Assembly: GCF_026745355.1 (NCBI RefSeq)
Contig: NC_079202.1
Coordinates: forward strand, 58,968,622-59,032,621
Direction of reading: 5' to 3'
Length of the DNA: 64,000 nucleotides
Source of the DNA: Beta vulgaris subsp. vulgaris
Lineage: Eukaryota > Streptophyta > Magnoliopsida > Caryophyllales > Amaranthaceae
Part shown: positions 11,901-23,556 of the stretch, in pieces
Numbering within the stretch: the first letter of the stretch is position 1
Layout: every line of letters begins with the position of its first letter
Made by a program: the position numbers and the translations under genes
Notes under the pieces: generated by a model
Databases searched by the model: none
Told to the model about the DNA's origin: nothing
What the model saw: only the letters and a program-made list of their open reading frames with translations

Positions 11901-14900
11901 GTATACCTAAATTGATAGAAGTCCACACAAGTTTTGGTCCTTCATCCAGAAAAATCATACGTAAATCAGCTTTAGAAATATATTTTCTCTTATATTCTAG
12001 AATCTCGTGTAGCAATCACTGATACTTTTAACTGTGTTGTTGGACAGGTTTGTTAATGGTGAGAACTTTGGTGAGGGATTCATCCCTATTGATGTGAATG
12101 ATTTGGATGAATTCGAGAACTTCAAGGATGTACCAGATTCTTTTGAAGAGATTCCTCCAAATGTCTACCCTCTTGTTTTAACATTGAATAGGTTCTTGCT
12201 TATGCTTGATAGAACCTTAGGTTTGTCATATTTTGACAGATTTCCAGATATAAGGAAAATCCACTCCCTGTCTATTGCAAACTCCAGACTGGTTGCTCAG
12301 ACAGTAAGGAGAAAAGAGGTTACCTATGATAAATTCAGAACATCTTATTGGTCCCATTTCAACTCACAGCTCACAAGAAAGCTTGATCCTTCAAGAGTTT
12401 TTACTGAGATAAATTCTTGCATCAAAGGTAGTCTGCATTTTGGGGAGAGTGATGACGCTAAACTTAGTTTGCAGAGTTATCTGCAATTATCTAAGAGCCG
12501 GGTATCAAATTTTAGTGAGGATGAGAGAGAGATGATATACCAGATATTTGAGGATTATGAGAAAAAGAAGGTTGTACGAGGAGAATTTGATTTGGCTGAT
12601 CTGGTGAATGATCTTCATTGTCGATTGAAGTGTGAAAAATATGAGGGCGAGATCATGGATTTTGTGTACATTGATGAAGTCCAGGATCTAACCCTGAAGC
12701 AGCTCGCTCTCTTTAAATACATTTGTAATAATGTTGAAGAAGGTTTTGTTTTTGCAGGTGACACTGCGCAGACAATTGCCAGAGGTGTTAATTTTAGATT
12801 CGAGGATATAAAATGCCTTTTTTACGCCGAGTTTCTATGTGGAGAAGAGAAGGGGACAATATCACCTATCTTTCATCTAAATCAAAATTTCAGGACTCAT
12901 GCTGGAGTTGTAAATTTAGCTCAGAGTGTTGTTGATCTTATTCAGCATTTCTTTCCCAGATCTATTGATAGGTTAAAGCCTGAAAGTAGTCTCTTACGTG
13001 GGGAACTTCCGATTTTACTGGATTGTGGAACTCATGAAGATGCCATCCTATGGATCTTTCAAGACAAAGGAAGTCACACTAACAATTGCATTGGCTTTGG
13101 ATCTGATCAAGTGATAATGGTAAGAGATGATTATACTCGGGACAAAATTGTAGAAAAAGTCAGAGGACAGGCCCTTGTGCTAACAATTTTCGAATGCAAA
13201 GGCTTGGAATTTGAGGTAATGATACTTTTTAGTTTTAACCTGGATGAGTCATCTGCTGTAGCCAAACTTAAATGTTTTCTCTAGTTACCTGCTCATTATT
13301 GCAATTAGAAAATGTGACCCGTGAATACCACTCTTCTCTATGCTTGTTGCAGGATGTGCTATTATACAACTTCTTTGGTTCTTCACCACTAAAAGAACAA
13401 TGGAGAATAATATACGAATACATGGAGAAACAGCTCTGCTTATCAATTTCAGAAACTTATCCAAGTTTTACAAATGCAAGACACGATATTTTGTGCTATG
13501 AGCTGAAACAATTATATGTAGCCATAACTCGTACAAGGCAAAGGCTATGGATCTGTGAAGACACAGATGGTATTATATCTCCTATGGCTGACTACTGGCA
13601 AAAGTTGAATCTAATTCAATCTGAAAAGTTGGATGATTTATTTGCAAGATCTATGATAGTTGCAAGTAGTTTAGAGGACTGGAGAAGCCGGGGTATGAAG
13701 GTTTGTTATATTATTTAAACTATGCAATTAGAATTTCTTTCTTCTGTTTTTTAAATTATCCCCTCTTACATATTGAGAAGACGCAATGCTGTATTATATA
13801 ACCCTCTTTTTTTAGAGTGTCTGATCTGATGATTCCTTCTTTAGGAAGCCTATAATACTTCTGATCATTTTCCTAAAATTATCCCCTGGAATGATCAAAT
13901 GCTTGTTTAGAGAAAGTACCTTAGTCCCTCATGATTGCAGATTTGCAGTTCTCAATGTTTCATATTATCTTTGATTGGTTTGATTTAGCAAACAAGTCTG
14001 GCCGCCTCTGCATATTTAATAGTAGTCCAGATTTTATGGCTTGCGTATTTGTATATTCCCTCTTCGGTTCCTCTTTGATGGGGACTATTCCTATTGCCAG
14101 ATGCTTGAGGTGCACAACTACAAGGCCGCAAGATTGTGTTTTGAACATGCTGGAGATTTTTACTGGAATAGTTTTGCCAGGGCTTCTCATCTTAAGGCAG
14201 AAGCTGACAACTTGCAAGGCTGGAGATTGGAGCTCTCTTTGGAAATGTTCCGAGAAGCTGCTAAAATTTTTGAAAGCATTAGAAACATCAATAAAGCAGC
14301 TGATTGTTACTTTGATGCTGGAGATTATGAGAGAGCAGGTAAAACTTTTAGCTCTCCTCCAGCCTATTCTCAAGTGTGTGTGTGTGTGTGTGTGTAGAGA
14401 GAGAGAGAGAAAGAGAGATATGTGGTATAAGTTGGTAACCTGTGAAAATACTTTCCAATTTCCATTATGAAAATGTGTGTTTGTTCCTGTTTCCATGTTT
14501 GATTAGTGGGTTAATTCTAAAGAAGATATGTTGATGATCTATTTGCTTCTAGCCTTCTAAGAAAGTCTTGTTTACTTGTTGTAGCTTGTTGAGGTTTTGA
14601 CACTGAAAGAGCGATTTACAGCCAAAATTAAACCTTCGACAAGCTAAAGCAACACTTGTTACAAAAACACAGAATAATGGAAACATATAGCATCTCTTAT
14701 CTTGGGATCCAGATATTGCTGTTGCCTATTAAGAATCCGAGATGACGCAAAACTTGTTATGCATTGGGTGTAGGGCAAGGGATAATGCTGGAAATACAAC
14801 ATAATTAGTTTTGCTTGGAGAGAAGCATGTCGATCTGAAAATTTGTTCTTTTAGTTTTTAGGCTTGTGAGTGTGTCAAGTCACTCGAAAACATCATAGTT

Positions 14901-17574
14901 ATCTTTACATATTTCTGTAAATTTCCGTTGTTTACTATTAAAATCTTTATATTCCATTAATTAAAATGTCCAGAATCGAGTTCATTACAAACTTGGGAAA
15001 ATAGGGAAAGGGAAAGAAAGATATTTGAGATGTTGAACAAAATTCAAAAAATTTGCTCGAAGATATTTTTTCTGGCTGTCAATTTTATTATCTTTGCCAC
15101 TACGTTTGTTATCTGATTACTTACAAGTTACAACCGCTCTGCGCATCGCAGGCAGATTATATTACGAAGAATCTGATCTGCAAAGATCTGGTCAGTGTTA
15201 CACCTTGGCTGGATGTTATGAACTTGCTGCTAATGTGTACGCTAAGGGAGATTATTACCATGAATGCTTGTATTCTTGCTCAGAGGGTAAGTTATATAAG
15301 CTGGGTTTGCATTACATACGAAGTTGGAAACAACTGTCAGATCTCAGTAAGCCTCTAAAGGCAAGGGAGCAACAGTTTCTTCTCAATTGTGCTCTTGAAT
15401 CCCATAAGCTGCATGATAGTCGAGCAATGATGAATTATGTTAGAGATTTCAACTCTCTGATATCAATGCGAACTTTTCTGAAGAAGTTGGGTTGCATTGG
15501 GAAACTTACTGAGTTAGAGGCAGATTATGGTAATTTTCTAGAAGCTGCAAAAAACGCAAGGCAATTGGGAAATATCTTACTTGAGGCAGATATGTTAGGG
15601 AAAGGTGGTAAACATGATGATGCAGCTCAGCTCTATCTCGCCTCTGTGTTTGCCGGCAGTCTGTGGGCAGATGGTAATAAAGGATGGCCTTTGAAAGAGT
15701 TTCCATTAAAGAATGATTTTTTATCAAAAGCAAAATCTCATGCTCGTAATTGTTCAGACCATTTCTATGAGGTGGTCTGTGCTAACATCCAGCTCTTGTC
15801 GACTGAGGAGTTCAGCTTAATTCAGTTGCAAAATCAGTTTGCGCTGTCACGAGAACATGATAATTTACGGGGGGAAATTTTGTGTGCTCGTAGAATTTTG
15901 GACATGCTTCTTGCAACAGATGTTTCAATGTATAAATCGGCAGGGGATATAGTGAGAAATTTAGAGGTTTCTACTGGAAAAAGGACTTCATTGATTTGGA
16001 TTGTGGAGAAAATGATTTACTACTGGGACTTTTGGAAAGAGGAGATTGAAAAATTATTGAAGTTGCTTGACTCTCACGTTGAAAACAAGAAAAATTTCTT
16101 TGACTCTCACGTCAAAACAAAGAAAAAGTTCCTTGACTTTCACGTCAAAGAAAAGAAAAAGTTCCTGGACTCTCTTAATGCCCCAGCAAATTGTGAATTT
16201 TCTGATCATGAAAAGTTTTGCCTGGAATACTTTGGTCTGAGAAAACGGTTTGATGGCTTGGATGCTGATTATTTTCTTCTCTATCGAGATGCTAAATGGT
16301 TGGAAGTTGTACCCAGAAGATCTGATAAGATGGAAAGTATCAATGCTCATCAGCTGGATCACGCTGCAAACAGGTATTGGTGTCGCGAGATTCTTTCTGT
16401 TGGCATGAAGTTGTTGAAGACTCTTGAATCCTTCCATAAATTACCTGTCAGAAATTCCTTGGACTTGTACTGCATCGATAGAACTTTTATGTGCATTATT
16501 GAAGTTGCAGAGTTTCTTGATGGATATCGGGAGCAGAGGAATGATGATTTCCCTTCTCTGATGAATTACATTGATCTCTTAGCTGAACACTTTCGCCATG
16601 TATTTTCTCTATCTTGGAGGGTGTTTCTGTCAAAAGACCTTGCTATGCAAAGCAATTCTTCAAGAAACCGACTGAAAGAAGCAATACTAAAGAATCTCAT
16701 GGTCGAGGTAGTAGCTGTAGAGGGAGCTTCACCAGCATTTTCACAAGTCATTCAGGTGGCAATAATATTGCTTGGATCAAGTTGGATAACTAACAAAACA
16801 TTCAAGGAAATTACAATCTTGTTCAAGATTGGTTCTTCTTGGAATAAATTGATTAAGGAACTCGTGACAGGCACAGGCCCACAAACATTAGATGGCCACA
16901 TGCAGCTTGTTTGGAATCTTTGTGATGCTTTACGTGAAGCATACAACTCAATATCCAGCCCGGTGCAAGGTTCTAATTTTGTATCGCCTTCTTGTTTTGT
17001 ATACATTCTTGACCGCCTTCTAGTGTTGATACCTTGCTTTAATGGATGCTTATATGCAACAAGGTCGTCCGTCATTGAATGGCTTGTGCACCTGAACTGG
17101 AAAGTCGACAGAAAAACCTTCGTGTTCAGTGATTTTGAATTGAAGCCTATTTATGACTTTTTGGCTTACACCATACATGGGCTTCTGATGAACAAACAGG
17201 TTACTGAAGAATGGATTAAGCAAGTTGGGTTTGATGTGAAGAACAGTTATGGGTTGCTGATACAGAAATTGTTGGTTTTGATGTGCTTAATTCATCTCAA
17301 CTCAGGAAAGTATTTGGAGCTACTCAACGACGTCTTTAACAGGTCAGATATATTGTCATTGTTGCCAAACTCATTTTCAAGAGTGTTTATTCAAAGAGAT
17401 GGTAGCACTTTTTGCAATGTGCTCTCTGAAGCATTGCAGAGTATCAAGGATCCTCTAGTGGTTATAAGAAATGCAGAAGTATGTTCGATGGTGCATGCAA
17501 AACGAGCTGTTTTTCTGAATGTCTTCAACTGTAGCAGAGATACTCTTTTGGAAAAAATGTTTCCATCTCAGTGA
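9000..17574 (+). CDS. Sen1-like/UvrD-like fusion helicase, TRANK1-type (nine exons)
   Basis: Exons read by splice signals: 9000-9267, 9685-9940, 10293-10509, 10680-11035, 11250-11759, 12048-13215, 13353-13700, 14101-14338, 15152-17574. The sum is 5784 nt, about 1927 aa, with phases matching at every join. Residues 45-200 match the C-terminal part of Sen1/UPF1-type SF1B helicases (FGPYSFINIS, SPYVGQVKEIERRLG, GFRGGEADVVIISTVRSN, QCFWILGDG). The Walker A and B half is absent, and the usual TRAR motif VI is replaced by STTVR. A separate UvrD-like SF1A helicase follows with all motifs: GRSGTGKTT (~461), DEVQD (~745), GDTAQTIARG (~774), QNFRTH (~815), ECKGLEFE (~918), VAITRTRQRLW (~980). The remaining 900 residues are helical, TPR-like (FEHAGDFYW, AADCYFDAGDYERAG). 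Nuclear RNA/DNA unwinding is inferred from family. The donor after 11759 is not GT; a canonical alternative (donor 11764, acceptor 12012) keeps frame but adds about 13 residues. Confidence 0.8.
9973..10231 (+). mobile_element. Stowaway-like MITE in intron 2 of the helicase gene
   Basis: 259 bp with TIRs CTCCCTCCGTTTT / AAACGGAGGGAG and a TA duplication on both sides (9971-9972, 10232-10233). These are hallmarks of Tc1/mariner-derived Stowaway MITEs. A second copy of the same family is at 22459-22967. It has no coding capacity and lies wholly inside the intron. Confidence 0.92.
11048..11068 (+). repeat. (AT)n microsatellite in helicase intron 4
   Basis: About ten AT units just after the 5' splice site of the intron starting at 11036. 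Confidence 0.85.
14375..14419 (+). repeat. (GT)n(AG)n microsatellite in helicase intron 8
   Basis: About eleven GT units followed by an AG-rich tract, shortly after the donor at 14339. Confidence 0.9.
16066..16182 (+). repeat. In-frame 39-bp tandem repeat in the last helicase exon
   Basis: Three imperfect 39-bp copies encode 13-residue units of the form LDSHVKNKKKFFD near residue 1426. The unit length keeps the reading frame. The product is a highly charged Lys-rich helical stretch between two conserved blocks. Confidence 0.85.
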
Positions 17575-18480
17575 ATGACTCTAGAATGTGTTATGCTTTC
17601 ACATTTTCTGTATATGGATCTGGAAATCATGTGAAAGTTTTTTTTTTGTGAAATAACATTCAAGTTTTTCGGCTTATCAATGACCAAACAATTGGATGAA
17701 TGCATGATTTCTGTGATTCAATTACTAATTACTGTAAGATTTTTCTTGAAAAGGTTATAGGTCATGGAACGAGGGAAAAAAGAGTCTTTAGCATGATATA
17801 ATATGGTACCAGTAGGATTGACAGGAGAAATTTACTGAAGATACGTAATTTTTGTACAATAACTGTCCAGTCCACATTCAACTAGGTGCATAGGTTAGAA
17901 AACCCGATATTATAGTGAATGGTGGAAGAAATATAGGGAGCTTCTTGTGATACAAAACTCAAAAGTACTACCAATAACTCTCTTTTTATGTTGCAACATT
18001 ACTGTATAGATTTTGGATTCCGTTTAACAATTGTAAGTTTAACTTCTAACAATTGTTAGTAGTAGCTTTTATAGATAGTCATATATATTCTAGGAAAGAA
18101 TTTGCATTTTTCAACAGCAATAACTCTCTCTTTCCCTTACATGTTCAAGTGTCTGACTTGGCTAGCTATTATGTAAAACTTTTTCATGATTTTGGACCAA
18201 AATAAAGTGTCCAAGTATCCCACATTTCCATCCATGTCCAAGTCTCGAGGATCCAACACGGATACTTGAGTCCGCGTAACATTATTGGTTGCTAAATTTG
18301 TCCAAAGAACCATCTCAAAGACCTCCACGTTAGCCCATTTTCCTTCTAATGGAACCCTCCTTACTTTCTACCTGTTAGATGGTCGTTCCTTTTGTTTATG
18401 GTGTTGGTGAATGCTCTTCAATGACCACTATTATGACCCTCCAGATATATGTAAATTAGGAATTCTAGTAAAGTGCTCCT
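17575..18480. other. 3' flank of the helicase gene
   Basis: AT-rich 3' UTR and spacer. No coding signal. About 18185-18280 has a repeat-like stretch (GTCCAAGTATCC / GGATACTTGAGTCC) of unknown class. Confidence 0.5.
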
Positions 18481-18489
18481 CACAATGTA

Positions 18490-18915
18490 AGGATTTACTG
18501 GGACTTTTGTCATCATTATTTCGGGGTACGAAAAATAGAGTCAGACTACTTTTTGCTCTATCCTGATGCCGAATGGGTTGCTTCTTCCCGAAGATCAAAC
18601 CAAACCATCAGAACTAATCAGCTAGTAACTGCTATCCGATGTTACTGGTGTTCTGAGTTACTTTCTGTCGGCCTTAAGATCCTGGAGTTTCTCGAATCAC
18701 TTCAGAAGCGTTTCTATGACTCGATGCCTATGATTTGCAAAAGCAGAATTCTAGTCCAAGTCTTTGAATGTTCCCAGTGTCTGATGAAGTCTGAATATCT
18801 AAGGAAGTTGGGTCATGTGTCAAGTGCCCCAACAAAATTCATTGATCGTGCGACAAAAAGGTACGTTGCTGCTGTGTTTTCCATGGAGTTGCACGAGCTT
18901 TTTCTCCAAGATTAA
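18490..18915 (+). pseudogene. Fragment of a second TRANK1-like gene
   Basis: The reading frame encodes YFGVRKIESDYFLLYPDAEW and CYWCSELLSVGLKILEFLES. This is clearly homologous to residues in the last exon of the helicase gene (YFGLRK..DADYFLLYRDAKW and YWCREILSVGMKLLKTLES, about 16222-16430). The match stops after about 90 residues, and the rest diverges to a TAA at 18915. No helicase motifs or upstream exons were found between 17.6 and 18.5 kb. It is either a truncated tandem duplicate or a leftover of an unequal exchange. Divergence is too high for a recent copy. Confidence 0.75.
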
Positions 18916-20290
18916 CCAAAGAACCGAAGCTCCATTATCACTCGAAAACTGAAGGTTAAACTAGATCTATGATTTACTGATGTGCAAAATTTTTGAACAC
19001 AGATCTCTGCTAATGAGGGACAGTTGAGTGTGCATTGGTAGCTTCTTTATGTTTGTTGGTGTTGAAGCAAGTAAATTCTACCATGTTTTATATCTACAAA
19101 ATTTGTATGTGCAGCTTTAACTTCTTGTTGTAATCAATGTATGTAACCAAACAACCATTTTGTATGATTAATGCTTTTCTAAGTATAACATCATTTGTTG
19201 CATGAATCTGATTTACAAAGCGAGTGGCTGCATTCTCAATTGTACAAAATTACTTGCTATGATATGACAAGAATTTCAGGAAATCTATTTCTCATTCATT
19301 TTCGAGGAATAAGAACACCTGATATAATCATATTTTTAGTGCTAGATTGTCAGTCTTGATAAATTCTATGAGTCTGAAAAATAAGGAGGCAGCAAGCTTG
19401 GATCTTTCCCACAAAAAAAAAGGAACGGAAAAACTATATACAGTCTTTAGGGTTGCATATGAAGCTAAAACTAGAAAAAATATTCATTAATTGCTCATTT
19501 ATTGCATTGATTGATTCATAAAGTTTTCCATAAATTCACAACATATTTCTATCTATAATATTCTTGATCGATCTATAATTTTGTATATAAAGATAAACTT
19601 TGCACTTAAGATTAATCGTTTCATGTTTTCCTCAATGAAGAACTTTAAAAGAATTCAATGTGAGGTGTTTATTCTCTTAGGGTGAATAAAAATTAAAAGC
19701 ATTTAGGGGGTTCCTAAAGACCAAAAGAAATTTGTCCAAGTGCAGGAAACATAAAAAAATAAAATAATGTGTATCCTTTAATCATCTTTACTCATTTACT
19801 GTAACTTCGATATCCTCCCTTTCTCACCCACCATCGTTCAAGACAAACTTCCTTCGGACTGGACTTCTAATAGTTAGTATTTTCTTTAACGTTTGTATGA
19901 GTTGACTGTAGTTTTTGTTAGTGTTTTTGTTTCTATTTGGTTATATTAACATTAGGCTATATTCCAGTTTTTAATTAATATAAATTTTCTCGATATCGAA
20001 AAAATATCCTCCCTTTTCTTCTCGGTACTTCCAATTTAACACATACAAAGCTAGAATGGGTAAAGTATCTGCACTATACATTGTATGACTAATTGACTAT
20101 GGAAAAGAACCACATGACGAGGGTTTTTTCAAGGTTATTTATGTTTCTTATTGGAATATAAACATGGTAAAACTGGGTGGATAGAATAAAATTTGTAGCA
20201 GTGTTCATCTACTACCAGTAGAGTGGATGGTAATATTTATGAGTCAATGTTATTAAATTTTGGTAGTGGGGAGAGAGAAATTACGGGTGA
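18916..20290. other. Non-coding AT-rich spacer
   Basis: No coding frame, clear repeat or RNA gene recognised. Confidence 0.5.
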
Positions 20291-20480
20291 TATATTAAAC
20301 GGTTTTTTCACCATATACCCCTGACAAATTTTTTTTTGCACCATATACCCTTTCGACTTTTCAAATTCACCATATACCCCTCACTTTTGAAAAAATACAT
20401 CCAGTTACCCTTAATGACTAACGGCGTTAAACTCCGTTAGTCCTCAACCCCTAATCACCCTCTAATCCTAATTAAATAAC

Positions 20481-20532
20481 CTAAATCTAACTCTAACCCT
20501 AACCCTAATACCCTAACCCTAACCCTAACCCC
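20481..20532 (+). repeat. Telomere-like CCCTAA repeats inside the MULE TIR
   Basis: Five or more copies of the plant-telomere-like core CTAACCC, partly degenerate, at the inner edge of the left TIR. The right TIR has the complementary TTAGGG-containing stretch near 21358-21395. They lie inside a transposon and do not mark a chromosome end. Confidence 0.8.
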
Positions 20533-20864
20533 ATCCCCTACCCTACCCCCACCCTCAACCCCACCCCCAACTCCACCACTGCAGTCCCCCTCCCCACCAC
20601 CGCCGAACCCTCCCTCTCCGCTACCCGCAGCGCCGCAACCCCCTTCCCCCTTCCGTCGCCTGCAACAACGCAACCCCTTCCCCCTTCCGCCGCCATTTCC
20701 ATCACCTCCCTTGCAAACTCGCGCACCCTCCCCCTGTAAAATCGCGCAACCCCCTCCCCCCTGTCAAGTTGTATTCTGTCAATTGGTGGCTATGGGATGA
20801 AATCGGGCTGGGAGGTGCGAGAATAATTGTAAGAGTTTTTCGGGGAGGTAAGAGGTTTTAGGGG

Positions 20865-21340
20865 TGCTGCGAGGGTGGTGCGAAGGGTTTCTGGGGTGGT
20901 ACGAAGGGTTTTGTTGGGTGGTGCGAAGGGTTCCGAGGAGGTGCGAAGGGTTTCTGGGGTGGTGCAAAGGGTTTTGTTGGGTGGTGCAAAGGGTTTCCGA
21001 GGTGGTGCGAGGTTTAAGGAGTGTTGCGATGGTGGTTCGAAGGGTTTTTGGGGTGGTGCGAAGGGTTTTCGGGGTGGTGCAAAGGGTTTCCGAGGTGGTG
21101 CGAGTGTGCGAGGGTGGTGTGCCGGTTTCTCAGAGGTTGTGCTAGGGTGGTGCGCCGGTTTCAGAGGTTGTGGCAGTGTGGCGGTGGGGTAAGGGGTGGG
21201 GTGGGGTGGAGGGGTGATGTGGTAGTGGGTAAGGGTGGAGGGGGTGATGTGGCAGTGGGTAAGGGGTGGGGGTAAGGGGTGGGGTGATGTGGCAGTGGGG
21301 GTGATGTGGCAGTGGGGGGAAGGGGTGTTGGTGATGTGGC
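20865..21340 (+). repeat. G-rich tandem region inside the MULE
   Basis: Imperfect repeats of GGTGGTGCGAAGGGTTT (about 20870-21130), then GGGTAAGGGTGGGGTGATGTGGCAGT units (about 21185-21350). Strong G over C skew on this strand. Confidence 0.8.
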
Positions 21341-21565
21341 AGTGGGGTAAGGGGTGGGGATTAGGGTTTAATTTAGGTTAGTTAATTAGGGTTAGAGGGG
21401 ATTAGGGATTAATGACTAACGGAAGTCTAACACCGTTAGTCAAAAGGGTAAGTTGATGTATTTTTCGAAATGTGAGGGGTATATGATGAATTTTGAAAGT
21501 TGAAAGGGTATACGGTGCAAAAAAAAATTTGTCAGGGGTATATGGTGAAAAAACCGTATATTAAA

Positions 21566-22030
21566 AGAAGGGCATTAAAATCATTTTGATGATTTTAATA
21601 TTATTTAATAAATCCTGTATTGAGTAAATGCATCTACTTATGATTTTTTCCACACAGGTCAACGCTACATGTAAGGGATATAAGGGAATCCCTACTTCCA
21701 AGCATATGTAGATGTAGATAGTGAGGTTCGAATATGTGATTATAAAGGTGAATTCCCACCACCTCCATCAAGCAAACTTGATTTTACCTATGACACATAT
21801 ATATAGGATGTGAAATAAGGCGAATTGGAAAAGAGAATGAAAGATAATCTAAGATTTCTAGATTATCACTCGCTCTTAACTCTTGAGTCGTGATTTTGAA
21901 AAACATGTCTAAAACCGTTCGAAAATTATTTATTATCCACTTTCTCTATAAATCTATAAAAGAAAATCTCTGATAGCAAACCTGCAAATTGCAATGCCGA
22001 CATTTATATTTTTTCCATAGTTAAAAGCTG
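21566..22030. other. Spacer without recognised content
   Basis: AT-rich sequence. No gene, inverted repeat or tandem repeat recognised. Confidence 0.4.
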
Positions 22031-22033
22031 TTA

Positions 22034-22343
22034 GGGGGTGTTTGGTTCATATTATGGTATGGGTTTGGAATCAGGAATGAAACCAAGGTGGTATGGGTTT
22101 GGAACTTGATACTTAATACCTTGTGTTTGGTTTCATTTAGGAATGAAAAATCTTCTTTTATTTGATACCTAGAGGTAAGGTATGAGCCATACCCACCTCC
22201 CCTCATGGGTTTCTAAACCCCATACCTTATGGGTTTGAGGTATGAGTTTAAAATTTAGAAACAAGTTAAACATACACTAGGTATGGGTTTTGTTCATTCC
22301 AAACCCATACCTCATACCTAAAACTAGTGAACCAAACATCCCG
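22034..22343. mobile_element. MITE with GGGTGTTTGGTTCA termini
   Basis: About 310 bp bounded by GGGTGTTTGGTTCA and TGAACCAAACATCCC, with several internal GGTATGGGTTTGG / CCAAACCCATACC inverted repeats. Such ends occur in plant hAT or PIF/Harbinger MITEs. I could not find matching target duplications, so the superfamily is open. Confidence 0.7.
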
Positions 22344-22458
22344 GACAGTATGGCCCAAGAACAAATCAAAGTCATAGAAAGCCATCAAGACTGACATTGC
22401 ACCCCCCAAGTTTCCATCTTCACGTCATTGTAACTAACTCGTAGACTTTTGACTTGTA

Positions 22459-22967
22459 TTCTCTCATTTTCATTTTAATCTATACACTTATATTTTTTAT
22501 GTATGTCAATGTAAAATTTTGAGGACATATATTTTTAGTTTTGTATTTGTAAAAATTATAAAAAGTACATATTAATAAAATACATATTATGATGAATCTA
22601 ATAAGATTCTACATGACTATATTTCCATCCGCGTATGTATCACAAAGGATGGTCAAAGTGAAATTTGTAAACAGTGTAAAATATTACTCCCTCTGTTTCA
22701 AATTATAAGTCATTTTAGCCAAAAGTTTTTGTTTCAAAATATAAGGCATTTTCGATTACCAATGTAAAATTAAATACAACTTTATACTATCAAGATAATA
22801 TTATAGGTTATTTTTTATTATCAATACAGTATTTAATGTCAATTCTCATTATCTATGCAAATCTAACTAAAACTAACTAAATTCTTAATATGCATAAAAG
22901 TGATTTATATGCCTTATAATTTAAAACAGATGGAGTATAGTGTAACAATTAAAATGAAACGATGGAG
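22459..22967. mobile_element. Stowaway-like MITE split by a second MITE
   Basis: The left 220 bp match the MITE at 9973-10231 nearly base for base. The right 30 bp carry the other terminus (AAAATGAAACGATGGAG). TA duplications are at 22457-22458 and 22968-22969. The interior is interrupted by another Stowaway (22687-22935). Confidence 0.85.
22687..22935. mobile_element. Nested Stowaway-like MITE, second family
   Basis: Ends CTCCCTCTGTTTCAAATTATAAG and its near complement, with TA on both sides (22685-22686, 22936-22937). It is inserted in the older MITE. A truncated relative in the reverse sense is at about 63392-63532. Confidence 0.85.
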
Positions 22968-22969
22968 TA

Positions 22970-23556
22970 TAGAATAGATAGAAACTCTCGCAATAAAAGT
23001 CTAGGTGTCTGTGACTCGTAAGTTACCCCCCCTTGTCTAGTGTCTACACTAGAAAGTCAATGTATGACATTGATCAATAACAATAAATCTCTGTATATTG
23101 TTCTTTTAATTGTTAGTACAATACTAAATATCACCTTAAGGTGGTGGAGCAGTTTCGTCACTTTACAAGTTTTCCCACCTTAATTCCTCATCGGTTATAT
23201 TTGTTTGATTTTATTTATTTTTTTCTTGTCCTTTTAGAGGTTGATTCCTCATTTGATTTTTTTTTAATAAAAAAGTTATGTAAGTTGCTAAAAATAGCTT
23301 ATAAATTTCATTTAACTATGTGTAAATTTCTAGCCCCTCAAGAAAAAATGTGTAAATTTCTAGAGGTATGGTCTTCTCACACTTAATTCCACATGTCAAA
23401 TTACTATTGATTTGCTAGCTCATGACTAAGTCATGGGACTTGTCATCCCATGACATATTCTATGGTTTGTGTATCACAAACTTTCATAACATATTTTATC
23501 ATGAGTGTTAGTGAGTTTTAAATATTTTATGGGTCATGGGTCATCACTAAATATTA
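22970..23556. other. Spacer without recognised content
   Basis: AT-rich. A short open frame (23141-23386) is low-complexity Phe/Leu-rich and not credible as a gene. Confidence 0.4.

Larger units (their letters stand above)
20300..21556. mobile_element. Non-autonomous Mutator-like element (TIR-MULE)
   Basis: Long imperfect TIRs of about 200 bp run 20300-20510 and 21350-21556, starting CGGTTTTTTCACCATATACC and ending with its complement. They are flanked by a perfect 9-bp duplication TATATTAAA (20291-20299 and 21557-21565). A 9-bp duplication with long TIRs is diagnostic of Mutator-like elements. No transposase is encoded. The left inner part (20545-20760) is C-rich; the right inner part (20860-21340) is G-rich with repeated GGGTGGTGCGAAG units. 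Several open frames there are translations of the repeat. Confidence 0.93.

Noticed and set aside
20481..20532. CCCTAA repeats as evidence of a chromosome end
   Set aside because: Only a few degenerate units, enclosed in a transposon TIR with unique DNA on both sides.
20455..21275. Gly/Arg/Val-rich open frames in the MULE core
   Set aside because: They follow the GGTGGTGCGAAG repeat in all three frames; no transposase motifs.
23141..23386. 81-codon open frame in spacer
   Set aside because: Low-complexity Phe/Leu/Lys content in AT-rich DNA, no start context, splice signal or similarity.
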